From NCBI GenBank assembly GCA_027604685.1, contig JADHYX010000161.1, positions 1 through 39,906 of the forward strand: a stretch of 39,906 nt of DNA, in the 5' to 3' direction. A program made the position numbers and the translations under genes. Under the pieces are notes generated by a model, which had not been told where the DNA came from, ran no database searches, and was given only the letters and a program-made list of their open reading frames with translations. Shown piece by piece: positions 22,138-33,505 of the stretch. The DNA comes from Lobulomyces angularis (taxonomy: Eukaryota; Chytridiomycota; Chytridiomycetes; Lobulomycetales; Lobulomycetaceae). Within the stretch, counting starts at the first letter, position 1, and every line of letters begins with the position of its first letter.

Positions 22138-22503
22138 ATGAAAGTTTTTTCAATTGTAGCATCTACCATCTTAATGACGAGTGTGACTTCCTTTTTCACA
22201 TCTGAACCATATTTTTGCAACAAATGTTCTGCAGACCGACGAGTTATACTTGGTGCTGTCTGGATGGTATTTACTTTAAAAAAAAATCCAGGCTATAGCT
22301 CGCTAAATTATTTTGTTTTCTTTTAGGGTGGCATTAGTGGTTATGGTTGTTGTAAGTTTTCATAAGCTCAAATTATAATAAATTTAATTTTTTCTTTTCA
22401 TTACAACAAAGGTCATGACTGTTCACAAACACCAACCAAAACTGGGGAGCAATGTGGTAATACTTCCTGCAGCTACTTTTACACATGTCCTGGTGATAAC
22501 TAA
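22138..22503 (+). CDS. small secreted Cys-rich protein B
   Basis: Three exons join in frame with introns GTATTT...TTTTAG and GTAAGT...CAAAG, giving about 81 residues. The N-terminus MKVFSIVASTILMTSVTSF is a signal peptide. The mature part of about 60 residues has nine cysteines: FCNKC, YGCC, HDC, EQC, SC and TC. The first intron interrupts the gene between codons just before GGISGYG, at the same place and phase as the intron before GGIGGYV-like sequence in gene A, so the two are likely relatives despite different cysteine spacing. The two genes point away from each other. The promoter block is duplicated at 21057-21184. No family is recognised. Confidence 0.75.
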
Positions 22504-22656
22504 GCTGTTTTAATTAATGGAAGTTTTAAATTTTATACTTTAATTTTAAATCATAAATAATTTTTTTTTTTTTTTCCTAGATCTAAAATTAGTAAAAAAT
22601 ATACCATTAAATTTAATAAAATTCATAAATTTTTTCTGTCGTTTTCTTGTGTTACA

Positions 22657-24763
22657 ATGCTAATACATTTCAATAATGAAATGGATCTGACCATTTTAAG
22701 TAAAGAATTTGAAGGTATCAAAATAGGAAAATTTCTTCGTTCGACTTCATCAACAAAAGCGTTATTTCCATCAATTAAACAAACAAAATCTGCTTTTCAC
22801 TCAAAGGAAGTTACTGTAAATAACAACTTTGTCTCTGATTCTTACAAATTACAAGTTAATGATTACATTGTCATTACAAGAACTAATGAAACTGTTGATA
22901 GAATAAGAAATGAAGTAAAAGATTTACCTATCTTTTTTCAAGATGAATTTTTAGCTGTAGTCTGGAAAGCTTCAGGATTGACTTTGTGTGGTCAAAAAGA
23001 AAAAACTTTGCAATCCTCATTAAAGTTTAATTTAATTCCTTCAAAATCTTCATTAAAACTGGAAAATCCTGAAATTATAGGCGAATTTTTAGATAAAGCT
23101 ACTAGTGGTAAAACTAAAGTGTGTTTTTTTTTTTTTTTTAAAAAAATTTCTATTAGGTTTTGTAATTTGCTCCAAAACTAAAGATTGTTCTCACAAATTA
23201 ACTGAATTAATGATGGACCAAACTACACAAGTTAAATATGTCTTCACAGGATTGGTAAACGGAAATTTTGGAGACAATTTTAGTTTAAAGGAAAATGATG
23301 AGTAAAAAATATTTTTTTAAATATTTTTTTTTTTTTTTTTATGTATCTAATTTAATTTTTTCTTTATTTAGTTACATTATTGAAACAGAGATAGATAATT
23401 CCCCATGTAAGACCCTAGTGAGATATATTTCTTCTCATCAAACTAGAAACACTACTTCCGGTAAACCAATATTCCTATCTTTTAAATTTTTGAATGATTG
23501 TAGGATGGATTTCTTTGATAAAAGCGTCACCAATAAAATTTCTCTCTCATAAAAACAAAAGTTTTGTAAAACATCAAGTTAAGATTACTTTAAAAAATGT
23601 AGGATTTCCAATTTTAGGATCGTCAAAATATTGCGATTACTTTAAACAGGGAGTAGGTACCTACTATCAATTAAATGAAATTGAATTTTATCATCCACTA
23701 AAAATTGAAATTTTGTTAAGTTTCAAAAAAGATATTCCGTCAAAGTTTCTTTTACTTTTGGAAAGAGAAAAAAAATTTTTTGAAAGGAAATTGGAAGAAG
23801 AAAAAAATCTTTTAATGAATTATAACAGTGAGGACCTTGATTTTGAATTTAAAAACGTTTACTATATGTTGGGGAAAAAAGTATACGAAAATAATCTATT
23901 ATTTTTCCAATTTTAACACTGTTTTTTTTTTATTTTTTTTTCATTAGGATTTTTTTCACTTAAATTATGATGTGTCAAGTGCCGTAATGGTTCCACGACA
24001 AGGGACCGAGGCATTAGTTCAAACCTCACTTGATCTACTACCAAAAATTGATACACCAAGTATATTCCTAGATCTTGGCACAGGTTTTTTTTTTTTTTTT
24101 TTTTTTTTATATCTTTTTAAACTGGTTTTTAAATTTTTTGAACTGTAGGATCCGCTTGCATTTTAATATCGATTTTGAAAAATTCAAATACCTATGGTTA
24201 TGGTTTAGATATTTCTCCGGATGCTTTAAAGATTGCTTTGCTTAATGTAAAAAATCACGAATGCCAAAGGTATGAAAAAAAAAAAATTACACCGCCTTTG
24301 TTGAATTTTTTCTTTTTATTTAACCAACCAAAATACATTTCTTATGTTTTACTTTTTTTCCTTAAGCAAATGCATGTTAATTGAAAGTGACTTTCAGACT
24401 ATAAAGTTGCCACCGTTTACAATATTAAATTTAATAGTTTCGAACCCACCATATCTTACCCCGACAAAATCAAAAACATTTGATAGAATCGGTGAAGAGC
24501 CGGATATTGCACTATTTTCGTCAGACGAAAAAGGCTTACAATCATATTTGGACATTAAGATGGGTATAGAAAAAATTCCTGATAACCTGGCAGCGACTTG
24601 CTTTTTGGTCGTGGAAATCGGGAATGGAATGAAGGAGAAAGTCATCAAAGTATTTAAAAATTCTTCAAGAAGTTTGGTTATTTTTGAGTTTTTTAAGGTG
24701 GTTAAAGATTTTAAAGCTTTAGAAAGATGTTTAGTTTTTAAAATTTCTAAAATTAAAAATTAA
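22657..24763 (+). CDS. RluA-type pseudouridine synthase fused to HemK/PrmC glutamine methyltransferase
   Basis: About seven exons join in one frame. The N-terminal half (about 400 residues) has an S4-like start, FFQDEFLAVVWKASGLTL, the catalytic aspartate motif LDKATSG, then FVICSKTKD, KYVFTGLVNGNF and VKHQVKITLKNVGFPILGSS: the full order of RluA/RluD-family RNA pseudouridine synthases. The C-terminal half starts at YYMLGKK, then DFFHLNYDVSSAVMVPRQGT, like the PrmC 'Y..G..EF..L...V....LIPR..TE' start. It continues LDLGTGSACILISIL (SAM site), GYGLDISPDAL and the catalytic NPPY (SNPPYLTPT). HemK/PrmC enzymes methylate the glutamine of the GGQ loop in release factors. The two halves meet across an intron at about 23879-23947 (GTATAC...ATTAG) that keeps frame, inside the PrmC start motif. 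If the splice is real this is one bifunctional protein acting on RNA and the translation machinery, perhaps in mitochondria. Confidence 0.75.
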
Positions 24764-24929
24764 ATTCATTATTTTATTTATTAGAAAAATATATGTTTTT
24801 TTTTTTTTCTTGAGTAAAATTTTTGTATTTTTTTTTTTACAAGAAAATATATAGAAATTAAAAGAGAACAAAATAAAAAATAAAAAATAAACTATGTATA
24901 CCTCAAAAAAAAAAAAAAAAAAAAAAATT

Positions 24930-26216
24930 TTAAGTTTTTTTAATATGCTTTGGTAAAACTTCACTTTCAACAATAGGTCTAATGAAGATAGAATCAGGTG
25001 CATGACTAAAAAAAATAAAATTTTTAAGCGGTTTAAAAATAAAAGTTTAGGTTTTTAAACTTACTCCTTTTCTCCTTCTTCATAGGTATAACTGCTGGCT
25101 ATAGCCAAAATATCACCTGTACAACTGAAATCTAAACTGGAAATGCCAGCAGGATAAGCAGGTAAGAATTTTAATCTTTTTTTGTTAAAACCATCCCAAA
25201 TACCCACTACACCGTCACTTCCACCTGTGCAAAATGTTCCATGTACTGGATGGAATGCTACGGCATTGACTGGGTAAACGATTTCTTTTGTGTCAACAGT
25301 TTGTCTATGGCATTTGAATGCGTACTTTTTAGCTTGTACCTCTTCACTAGGGTCAAAAAATTCAACTGCGACTCTGCCTTCAATTGAAGAAGAAACGTAA
25401 CCTTCCCCATTTGGCATACATTTAACTGTTCTTGTCATAAATTTTAAAGTGCTTTCTCTTTTTTGGTATGGCTCCTTCATGTTCCTAATATCATATATAT
25501 ATACCGCTCGTCCAGCCTAACAGTTACACGATTAGAACATGTAACTTCTAAGTAAGTATAGTTTACCATTGCAAATACTAATTTATGATGAGAAACGTCT
25601 AAGGCAAATATTTTTCCTGGCTGTGCGTACTCGCCTTAAGAAAAGTTTTAATATCAGTATTTTAAAATGAATTTTGTAAATAATAATCAAAATGATTACC
25701 AATTGCATCGTTAGAAGTTCGAGGATCGAATTGTTTAATAGATTTATCCCATGATCCGGTAAAAATAGTGCCTGTTTCTTTTGAGCTCTCTAAACATCTT
25801 ATAGGTTGGGTATGAGGACTTCCATAATCTGTAGTCAATCCAGTAATTAAATCTACACTATAAAAAATGTATAGTTCTAATTTCTAAAAGAAAAAAAAAA
25901 AGAAGATTTTAATCACCTTACTAATTTTCTAGAAACACCGGCATAATAACCTTTATTTACATCTAATTTATCAAAGCAGCAATTTAAAATAGGATTTTTG
26001 GAGTTCAGTACAAATTTTACAGAGTTATTTTTAACGTCGTATAATCTAAGGGACTTAAAAAAAAAAATTATAATGTTCTTAAATATTCAGTTAATAATCA
26101 TATACTTTATCCCAACTTGTGCATAGCAGTAATGCAGGATCAGAGGGTGAAAATTTAACAGAAGATATTCCATCCGATGGAGGATCAACAAGTTCAAATT
26201 CATTAGATGCAGCCAT
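24930..26216 (-). CDS. BUB3: Mitotic checkpoint protein BUB3 (WD-repeat)
   Basis: About six exons from ATG 26216 ([20 protein letters not shown]) to TAA 24930. The sequence follows BUB3 throughout: [86 protein letters not shown] and [15 protein letters not shown], ending [17 protein letters not shown] plus YAFKCHR separate BUB3 from the related RAE1. BUB3 is a seven-bladed propeller that binds phosphorylated MELT motifs at kinetochores and recruits BUB1/BUBR1 in the spindle checkpoint. It lies head-to-head with EMG1 over about 240 bp of homopolymer-rich DNA. Confidence 0.93.
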
Positions 26217-26455
26217 TACTATATATTTAAAAAAAAAAGATAAAAAAAATAAATTTATATAAAAAATAAATTTAAAAAAAATAAATCTTATAATTTTTTT
26301 TTTTTTTTTTTTTTTAAAATTTTTTTTTTTTTTTTTTTTAACGTTATTTCAATAAACATTAATTATAATTATCTTTAATTTTTTTTTTTTAAATTTGTTT
26401 ATTAAATATTATCATTACCAAAAAACAAAAGGATTTCAATTAAAATAATAATAAA

Positions 26456-27300
26456 ATGGAATTGTTATCAGAAGTTAAAGCACCAAAAATTCCAAAATCA
26501 CAAGGGGAAAAAGAAATGCAAAAGCGGCTCATAGTTGTTTTGAGTCAAGCTTCCTTAGAAACAGTCAAGGTAGGAAGTGGAAAAGAAGGAAGGTATGCCC
26601 TTTTAAATTGTGATGATCATCAACACATTTTAGCAAAACACAAAAGAGATTCTTCACAGTGCCGGCCTGACATTACCCACCAGGTAAAATAAGTTTTTTT
26701 ATCTAAATTTAAGTTTCGTTTAGTGTTTATTGACTTTACTCGATAGTCCCTTAAACAAAGCTGGATTATTACAAGTTTACATACACACAACAAAAAATGT
26801 TTTAATAGAAGTTAACCCACATGTTAGAATTCCAAGAACGTTTAAGCGATTTTGCGGATTGATGGGTATTTTTTGATTTTTTACAAAAACAATTTAAAAT
26901 TTTGTTTTTTCTTTGGTAGTTCAATTATTGCATAAATTAAGTATTAGGTCAGTAAATGGTCCAGAAAAATTATTAAAAGTTATTAAAAATCCTATAACAG
27001 ATCACTTACCAGCAGGTTGTCGTAAAATAAGTAAGGTTTCAAATTACCTTGATTTTTAACTTTTATTATTATTTAGCCCTTTCCGGAGATGTACCTACGG
27101 TTCGGCTGTCAAAATATGTGCCAACTCTTCCTGCAAGTGCTCCAATTGTGTTTTTTGTTGGGGCAATGTCTCATGGTGAAGATAATTTTGCAGATGAACT
27201 TGTCGATGAGAAAATTTCCGTTAGTGAATATCCATTGTCTGCCTCAGTTGCATGCGGGAAGCTAACTGTTGCGTTTGAAGAATTATGGGATATTCTGTAG
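26456..27300 (+). CDS. EMG1: rRNA small-subunit pseudouridine methyltransferase EMG1/NEP1
   Basis: Four exons. The first is 26456-26682; the second starts at 26724 after GTTTAG, giving [20 protein letters not shown], the most conserved EMG1 stretch. Then come [68 protein letters not shown] and [21 protein letters not shown]1/NEP1 is a SPOUT-fold enzyme that methylates the hypermodified pseudouridine of 18S rRNA and is needed for small-subunit assembly in the nucleolus. The N-terminal extension is short (about 30 residues), so the protein is near the minimal family size. The later acceptor at 26748 would break the frame, which settles the splice choice. Confidence 0.93.
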
Positions 27301-27507
27301 GTTTAGAACACCATCCTTGAAGTTTTCTGAAGATTATAATTTTTTTTTCGCAATCATTCATAATACATAAACTAGTTAAATTTTTTTATTAATAATTAAA
27401 ATGCCATTAATATTTAAAGAAATTAAAACTTTATATAAAATTAAAATACTTTTATACTTTTTTTTTTAAAATTTTTTTTTTTTTTTTTTTTTTATACATT
27501 TCCAACA

Positions 27508-29966
27508 ATGGGAAAAATACAAAAAAAAGGTGAAAAAGGTGCAGCAACCAATTATGTCAATAGAAATCAAGCATTAAAAAAACTGCAACTAAGTTTAGCT
27601 GCCTTCAGGTATTAAAATGTTTTTGTTTTCTTTTTTTTTGAACTTTTTTGTGTTATAAAAACAAAAATTTTCGTTTATCGTTTTTTTTTTTATACATTGA
27701 GACAATGCTGATTTAATTTCTTTAATTTTCAATTAAATTTTACTTCTTTTAGACGATTATGTATTTTGAAAGGAATCTATCCTAGAGAACCTAAAAATAA
27801 GAAGAAGGCAGGAAAAGGTTCTACTGCACCTAGAACTTACTATTATAAAAAAGATATTCAGTATTTATTGCATGAACCATTAGTTCAAAAATATAGAGAT
27901 TACAAGACTTATCAGAATAAGCTAAAAAAGGCTGTTTTAAGGAAAGAATGGTCAGTAGCTAAAAGTTTAGAAGCTAATAAAAAACCTGATTTTAGATTGG
28001 ATCATATAATAAAAGAAAGGTTTTATATATATTTTTTTTATTTTATTGTTCTAATAAACAAAAATTTTTTCAATTTAATTCACCTTTTAGATATCCAACG
28101 TTTATTGACGCATTGAGAGATTTGGATGATGCATTATCTATGATATTTTTATTTTCTACCCTACCTTCTTTAGATAGAATTGTCGTCTCCAAAATAAGAG
28201 AGTGTCAGAGATTGGCAGCTGAATTTCAAGCTTATGTTGCGAACACTAAATCATTAAGAAAAGTATTTGTGTCCATTAAAGGTATATATTATCAAGCTGA
28301 AATTCGAGGTCAAGAAATAACCTGGATTGTTCCTCATCAGTTTACCCAAAACGTAACAAAAAAAATTCCGTTATTTCCCAGCGTTAATTTTTAAATTCTT
28401 AAGGTACCGCAAACTGTTGATTTTAAAATTATGGCAACCTTTTTGGATTTATACTTGTCGTTAGTAGGATTTGTTAACTTCAAACTCTATTCAGATGAAA
28501 ACTTCGTTTATCCACCTAAAATTGATATAGAAAAAGATGGTCGTGGAGCTGGTTTAAATGCTTTCATCTTAGAGTCCACATCTGCTCAATATGAAATATT
28601 GAACCGTGTCAAAGACCATGGTGATGTTGCTAATCAGAAGGCAGAAACAAAAAAGCAATCTAAAAGTGTATAATATTATTTTGTTTTTATTTATATCTTA
28701 CTTTTTTTTTTATAGTCCGTGAAACAAAATCAAAAGCAAGCAATGAGCAAATTGCCAGAAAAATTAAAATTATTGGCAGACCAAGAGGAAGAAGTAGAAG
28801 AATTAGGAGACGACGAAGAAGAGCTGGATCAAAGTATTGGAATTGACGCTGTAGACGACGATTCTGACGACAAGGTGGATTTGTCTGCACCAAACCTAGT
28901 TGCCGCCTTTCAATCTTTGAATCAGTTTAAAAACTTATTTAAGGGCTGCTATTTTTGGCTTTCAAGAGAAGTTCCAAGACATTCATTGGAATTTGTTTTA
29001 AAAAGTTTTGGTGCAGAAGTAGGATGGGAGGATAATTTAGATGATAACAAATCTTCATCCCCTTACAATGTTACTGATTCTAGAATTACCCATCACATTG
29101 TAGACAGACCTCTGCCACCCAATGGAGTGAAGCCGTCCTGGGTAGTAGATGATAGAAGAGATTACATTCAACCGCAGTGGGTCTTTGACTGTGTAAATGC
29201 GCAAAAATTGTTGAAAACAAAGAGTTATCATCCAGGAGATGTGTTACCTGCTCATTTATCACCATTTGTGAAGTATGAATCTGGAGACTATGTACCAGAA
29301 GATGCTAAACGCCTCTTTGGCATAAGTGCAGTTGCAGTGTCAAAAGGAATTGATGAAGGGTCCATGGAAGCGTTAAATGACAAAGATGAAGAAGAAAACG
29401 GAGACAAGTCAGAAAGTGAGAATGAAGACAGTTCTGAATCGGATGGTGATGAAGATTTGGAAAATGTATGCTTTATTAAATTCTTGATTTATAATTACCA
29501 TTTAAAAATAATTTTTTTTCTTTTTTTTTTTTTTTTAAGGAGGAAGGATCTGATGAAGAATTGTATGAGGAAGAACTTAAGGCAGAAGCAGCAGGATTAA
29601 CTTATTCTGAATACATGCAAAAGAAGGATAGTGAAAAGAAGGAGGATAAAAAGGATAATAAAAGAAAAAGAATAGAAGTTGCACCAAAAGGTAGCACTGT
29701 TACCAAAAAGGTGAAGAAAAGTAAAAAAGAAGAAATGGAAAATGAGGAGAAAAAGGAATTAGCTAAAATGATGATGCCAAAAAAAGATAAGCGGTTATAT
29801 CAACAAATTCAATTTGGAAAAGATAAAAAGGCAGTTGAGGTATATATCTATATTTTTATGTATTTTTGTGTTAAAATATCTTTTTTAAAAGGTTGCTAAA
29901 TTGGAAAAAAAAAGAGATGCTCATAAAAAAAATAATAAAAAAGGAAAATCACCTGTAAAAAAATAA
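27508..29966 (+). CDS. PES1: Pescadillo homologue PES1/NOP7
   Basis: About seven exons from ATG 27508 ([20 protein letters not shown]) to TAA 29964-29966. The pescadillo N-domain is clear: [61 protein letters not shown] and [17 protein letters not shown] central BRCT domain follows, from [20 protein letters not shown] to THHIVDRP and [14 protein letters not shown]. After it come an acidic tract ([19 protein letters not shown]) and a Lys-rich tail. PES1/Nop7 with BOP1 and WDR12 forms the PeBoW complex for 5.8S/25S pre-rRNA processing in the nucleolus. Order and length are normal. The intron of about 60 bp near 28353 reads GTAACA...TTAAG; reading through it would stop the protein. Confidence 0.95.
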
Positions 29967-30324
29967 CTTGTTTTTTTTATTAATTTTTTTAATTTTTTTA
30001 TTTTTTAAATTTTATTTTGCATAAATTTGTGATGCTGTTTTTTCTATTTATGAAAAAAAGATAAATTTATTTATTTTTTTTTTATTAATTTTTTTAATTT
30101 TTTTTTTTTTTTAATATATTTATAATATTTCATAAATTTCTTAATAGAATCACCTTTTTTTTTTTTTATTTTTGTTGAATTTTTTTTTTTTAAACCCTTT
30201 TACTGTAAAAAAGGGACGCGTTTTAAATTCAAATAAAGAATCAAAAAAATATAAAAAAATTAAAAAAAAATATAACATGAAAAAATTTAAAATTTTTATT
30301 AAAAAAAAATCAAATAAACTAGGA
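29967..30324. other. AT-rich intergenic region
   Basis: 358 bp of T runs and A runs between PES1 and the F-box gene. The F-box frame is open back to 30172, but that part encodes only Phe and Lys homopolymer-like residues, so it is treated as leader. Confidence 0.4.
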
Positions 30325-31867
30325 ATGGCAACCATTCAACAATTTAAAACGTTAAAAAAAGTACATGAAAAAAATTATAGATTAATTCCAGACGACATTT
30401 TATACCGGATATTTCTGCTACTAGAGGAGTCCGTTGCTGACTTGTACAGTATGCTGCTGGTAAGCAGACAGTTTTATTTTATCTCCAAACCTTTGATGTA
30501 CAAAAATTTGGAGTTTCACAAGTTGGAAAGATTACTGGTGAAGTTAAAGAAAAAAAATAGCAATAACAGTTTGGAAGATTTAAACTTAATTAAAAGTATT
30601 AATTTTATTTCTCCTAAATCCAACTTACTATTTGATGAAAAATTTTACATGGAAAAAGAAAAAGCAAAGTTTTTACAAACCATTATTTACTCAAACGAAG
30701 ATAAACTAACATCAATAAATCTTTCAACCCCCTTTAAATTTCTCAACCTCAAAACACTAAATCTATTTAAATTTAAAACTTTTTTTGATTTTTTTTTTGA
30801 CCTACCAGTAATTTTTGAAAATCTTACTGGCTTGCAAAATTTTTTTGTTTTTGGTGTAAGGTTTAACGAAAATTTGGAATATCAAAATTCTTTTTTGTTA
30901 AAAACTTTACCAACTTTTAAAAGGTATGTGAAGATATATATGTATATATATAGGTTAAAAAAAAAAAAAAAATAGTATAATAATACAAAACTTTCTATTT
31001 TTTTTTTTTTTATTAGGTTAAAAATATTTCATGTTAGATATGTTGAAAGCAGCCTTGAGGAAAAAGAAAAATTAAATAAACTAATTAATGTTTTTAAAAG
31101 TATTAAATTGGATTCAATTCAAGATTTTGCATTTTCATCTTTAAGTTTAGAATTGTTAAAGTCAAGCTGTAGCAAATTGGAAAATTTAAAATCACTGATA
31201 ATTTTTGAAAGTTTTAAACATTTTGATAATAGCAACCTTCAAATTAATACCCCTGATAATTGCTTACAATTAGATAACCTAAAAAACTTGAAAATATTTG
31301 GAAACTATTTTAATTTTAACCAAAAACTAAACTTGAAGGCAAAATCTTTGCAAAGTTTATCTCTAGTAGAACTTAAATTTTCAACCCTGATATCGTCCTC
31401 TGCAGATGCAGAGAATACCAGCATTAGCCTTAGAGATTTTTTTACCTTAAACGGGGATGACCTGAACTTTAAAAATCTAAAAAATTTGAATATAAAGATT
31501 GGATTTGGAGAAAATGAAATTTTAATAAACTACTTTAACAACATCAATAATAGTAATAAAAAATGTTTTTTCTCTTTTTTAGAATTTAACTTATTAAACA
31601 GTATCCTAAACTATTTACCAAAACTTCAAGTTCTAAATTTTAAAAACAACTTTGGTTGTTACAACTTTAGTCTAAAATTTTTCAAGTCCTTACTAAAAAA
31701 TGTCTGTAGAAATTTAAATGTCGTTTTTGATGACTTTTTTAACAAAGATGTTATCTCTTATTTAACGGACAATGGGTAACAATTTTAATATTATATAAAT
31801 TTATTTACATTTTTTTTTTTATTTTTCTAGAGTTAAAATCAAATACGAAAGGAATGTTGATTGTTAA
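30325..31867 (+). CDS. F-box protein
   Basis: Three exons starting at ATG 30325 (MATIQQFKTLKK); in-frame ATGs upstream (for example 30277) lie in Lys-rich leader. Residues about 18-65 form an F-box: RLIPDDILYRIFLLL, DLYSMLLVSRQFYFIS and PLMYKNLEFHKLERL, the fungal 'LP-x-E/D-I-L-x-x-I-F ... L-V-x-R-x-F ... L-Y' form. The rest, about 420 residues, is rich in Leu, Asn, Phe and Lys, with LKNLKIFG, LKNLNIKI and LPKLQVLNFKNN, suggestive of irregular leucine-rich repeats. Such proteins are usually substrate adaptors of SCF ubiquitin ligases. The last short exon gives VKIKYERNVDC and TAA at 31867. The target is unknown. Confidence 0.75.
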
Positions 31868-32274
31868 ACCAGAAAGATGTATAAAAGATTTTAAACAAAT
31901 TATTCATTTAACTTTAAAAAAAAAAATTTATTACCCAAACTTTTTTTACTCACCAAACTATCTTTAAAAAAAATTTAATTTTCTCTTTTTTTGTTTATTT
32001 TTTAATTATTTATTTATTTCAAAATTAGAGCATTTTTTTTTTTTGGACAATGTATCTAATTTAATGAACAAAACTAATAAAGTAAAAAGAAAAAAAAAAA
32101 AAAAAAGAGGTATAATCATTATCGTTGTACTATTTTTGTTTTATCTCTATTTTTTTCAAATAAAACTGGATCTAAGAAAAAAAAAAAAAAATAAGGTAAA
32201 TTCATATAAAAAAGCTAGAAAAAAAAAATTTAAAAAAATTATTATATACAGAAATCAAAAGAAAAAATTCTTAT
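31868..32274. other. AT-rich convergent intergenic region
   Basis: 407 bp with A runs and T runs between the convergent F-box and BED-finger genes. A plus-strand frame from about 32043 encodes mainly Lys and Phe from homopolymers and is not called. Confidence 0.4.
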
Positions 32275-33184
32275 TTAAGAAATCCCAACTTTTCTCTTTA
32301 ACCAACCTAGCCTCTTGTCTTCCTTAAATGTAAAAAATAAACCAAGCGCACTTGGATTTAGTTCTAAATAATCTGATAACGAAAACAATGTTTCATCGTC
32401 TTTTCCATCTTTGAACTCATCCAAGTTCTGCAAATAATTAATTGCAATGTGTAATGGGTTATTCATATCGACATCTATATCTTTAATCTTTTGTTTTTTG
32501 CTGTTGCTTCCAGAGAGTAGTACATCCGAAGATTTTATTAATTTTCTCTTGTTTGAGATCACATCGTCACTATCTTCAAATATGCTGTCTATTGTAAGCT
32601 GTCGTTGTGCTGCATGGTTTAAAGCTGTATTTTTTTTTGAAATAGTTCTTCTATTTTTTTTGCTAAATTCATCATCATATAATCCTTTAAAAAAATAAAA
32701 ATTGAAAATAAAATAAAACTCTTAATAAAAAAAAAAAAAATTTTACCTTGAGCATAATCCAAGTATTTTCTTTTTACTACATCAGTTAAACGCTCACATT
32801 TTAAAACGTGTTGTCGTAGTGATTCCAATCTTCCATTGATTCCACTTTTTAAGCAAAATTTACACTGTCCTGCAAATCTCCTTGAACTAATGAATTGATT
32901 AATAAAAAAAAAAATAAAAAATAAAACTAATGTAAAATATTTTAATATATAAAAAAAAATTACCTTCCAGTTGTTTGTTCTTTTGACCTATAAAAGAAAA
33001 CCCAGTAGTTTGATGTAGAAGGGGGACATTGCACATAGTCGTCAGACTGCTTGAGAACGATGGTAAACTTCCTCTCCTCTGGAGTTAAGATCTTGTTCAG
33101 CTCGATTAAGTTTCGTCGCTCGTTGATTTGGTCTTCGGTGAGGCCGTCGTCCATGTGTTTTGTTATGAGCGTCGCTTGGTTCAT
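32275..33184 (-). CDS. BED-type zinc-finger protein
   Basis: Three exons from ATG 33184 (MNQATLITKHMDDGLTEDQI) to TAA 32275. A BED-like finger spans exons 1-2: NYWVFFYRS (aromatic start), then CKFC, then LRQHVLKC, giving C-x2-C-x(n)-H-x3-C. The tail is Lys/Ser/Asp-rich with a likely nuclear signal (NSKKQKIKD) and ends LGWLKRKVGIS. BED fingers bind DNA and occur in hAT transposases and in domesticated regulators derived from them. No transposase core or hAT dimerisation domain follows, so this may be domesticated. Exon 1 (about 32965-33184) is strikingly GC-rich with different codon use from exons 2-3 and from all neighbours; the 5' leader shares this. Confidence 0.55.
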
Positions 33185-33505
33185 TTTTGAAGTTTTTCTC
33201 AAAAAAATCCTGGCTTCTCCAAAAATCCGCGCCCGTGCCGTGGCAACTTTCGAAAAGCAGCAAAAAAAAAACTAATAAAAAAAAAACCATTCATATTTAT
33301 TATTTTTCAAAAAAATTTTTTAACTTGAAATTTTCATTTTAAGAAAAAAGATAAAAAATTAATAAATTAGGTTGTTTAAAAAAAAATTTTAAAAAAAATT
33401 AAAAAACTGCCTTATTTTTTTTTGATTAAATTTCTTTTATTTTATTTTATTTTTTATTTTTTTTTAAACTGATAATTATATAATATCTTTTTTTTCAAAA
33501 AATCA
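33185..33505. other. intergenic region between BED-finger gene and GCSH
   Basis: The first about 70 bp (33185-33255) continue the GC-rich island of the BED gene, with cgcgcccgtgccgtgg. After that the DNA is AT-rich homopolymer sequence. An overlapping minus-strand frame over 33042-33290 is a shadow of the BED exon. Confidence 0.4.

Noticed and set aside
24731..25003. Minus-strand frame between the fusion gene and BUB3
   Set aside because: It is mostly Phe/Ile/Lys from homopolymers and overlaps the BUB3 last exon in another frame.
27609..27752. Possible C/D-box snoRNA in the first PES1 intron
   Set aside because: The intron is long for this window and has a CTGA word, but no box C and no closing stem were found.
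30150..32327. Lys- or Phe-rich open frames at 30150-30335 and 32043-32327
   Set aside because: They consist of homopolymer-encoded residues in intergenic DNA and lack splice-supported extension.
33042..33290. 82-codon minus-strand frame with a hydrophobic start
   Set aside because: It overlaps the BED-finger exon in another frame; the hydrophobic part comes from a T run and the rest has no protein-like continuity beyond it.
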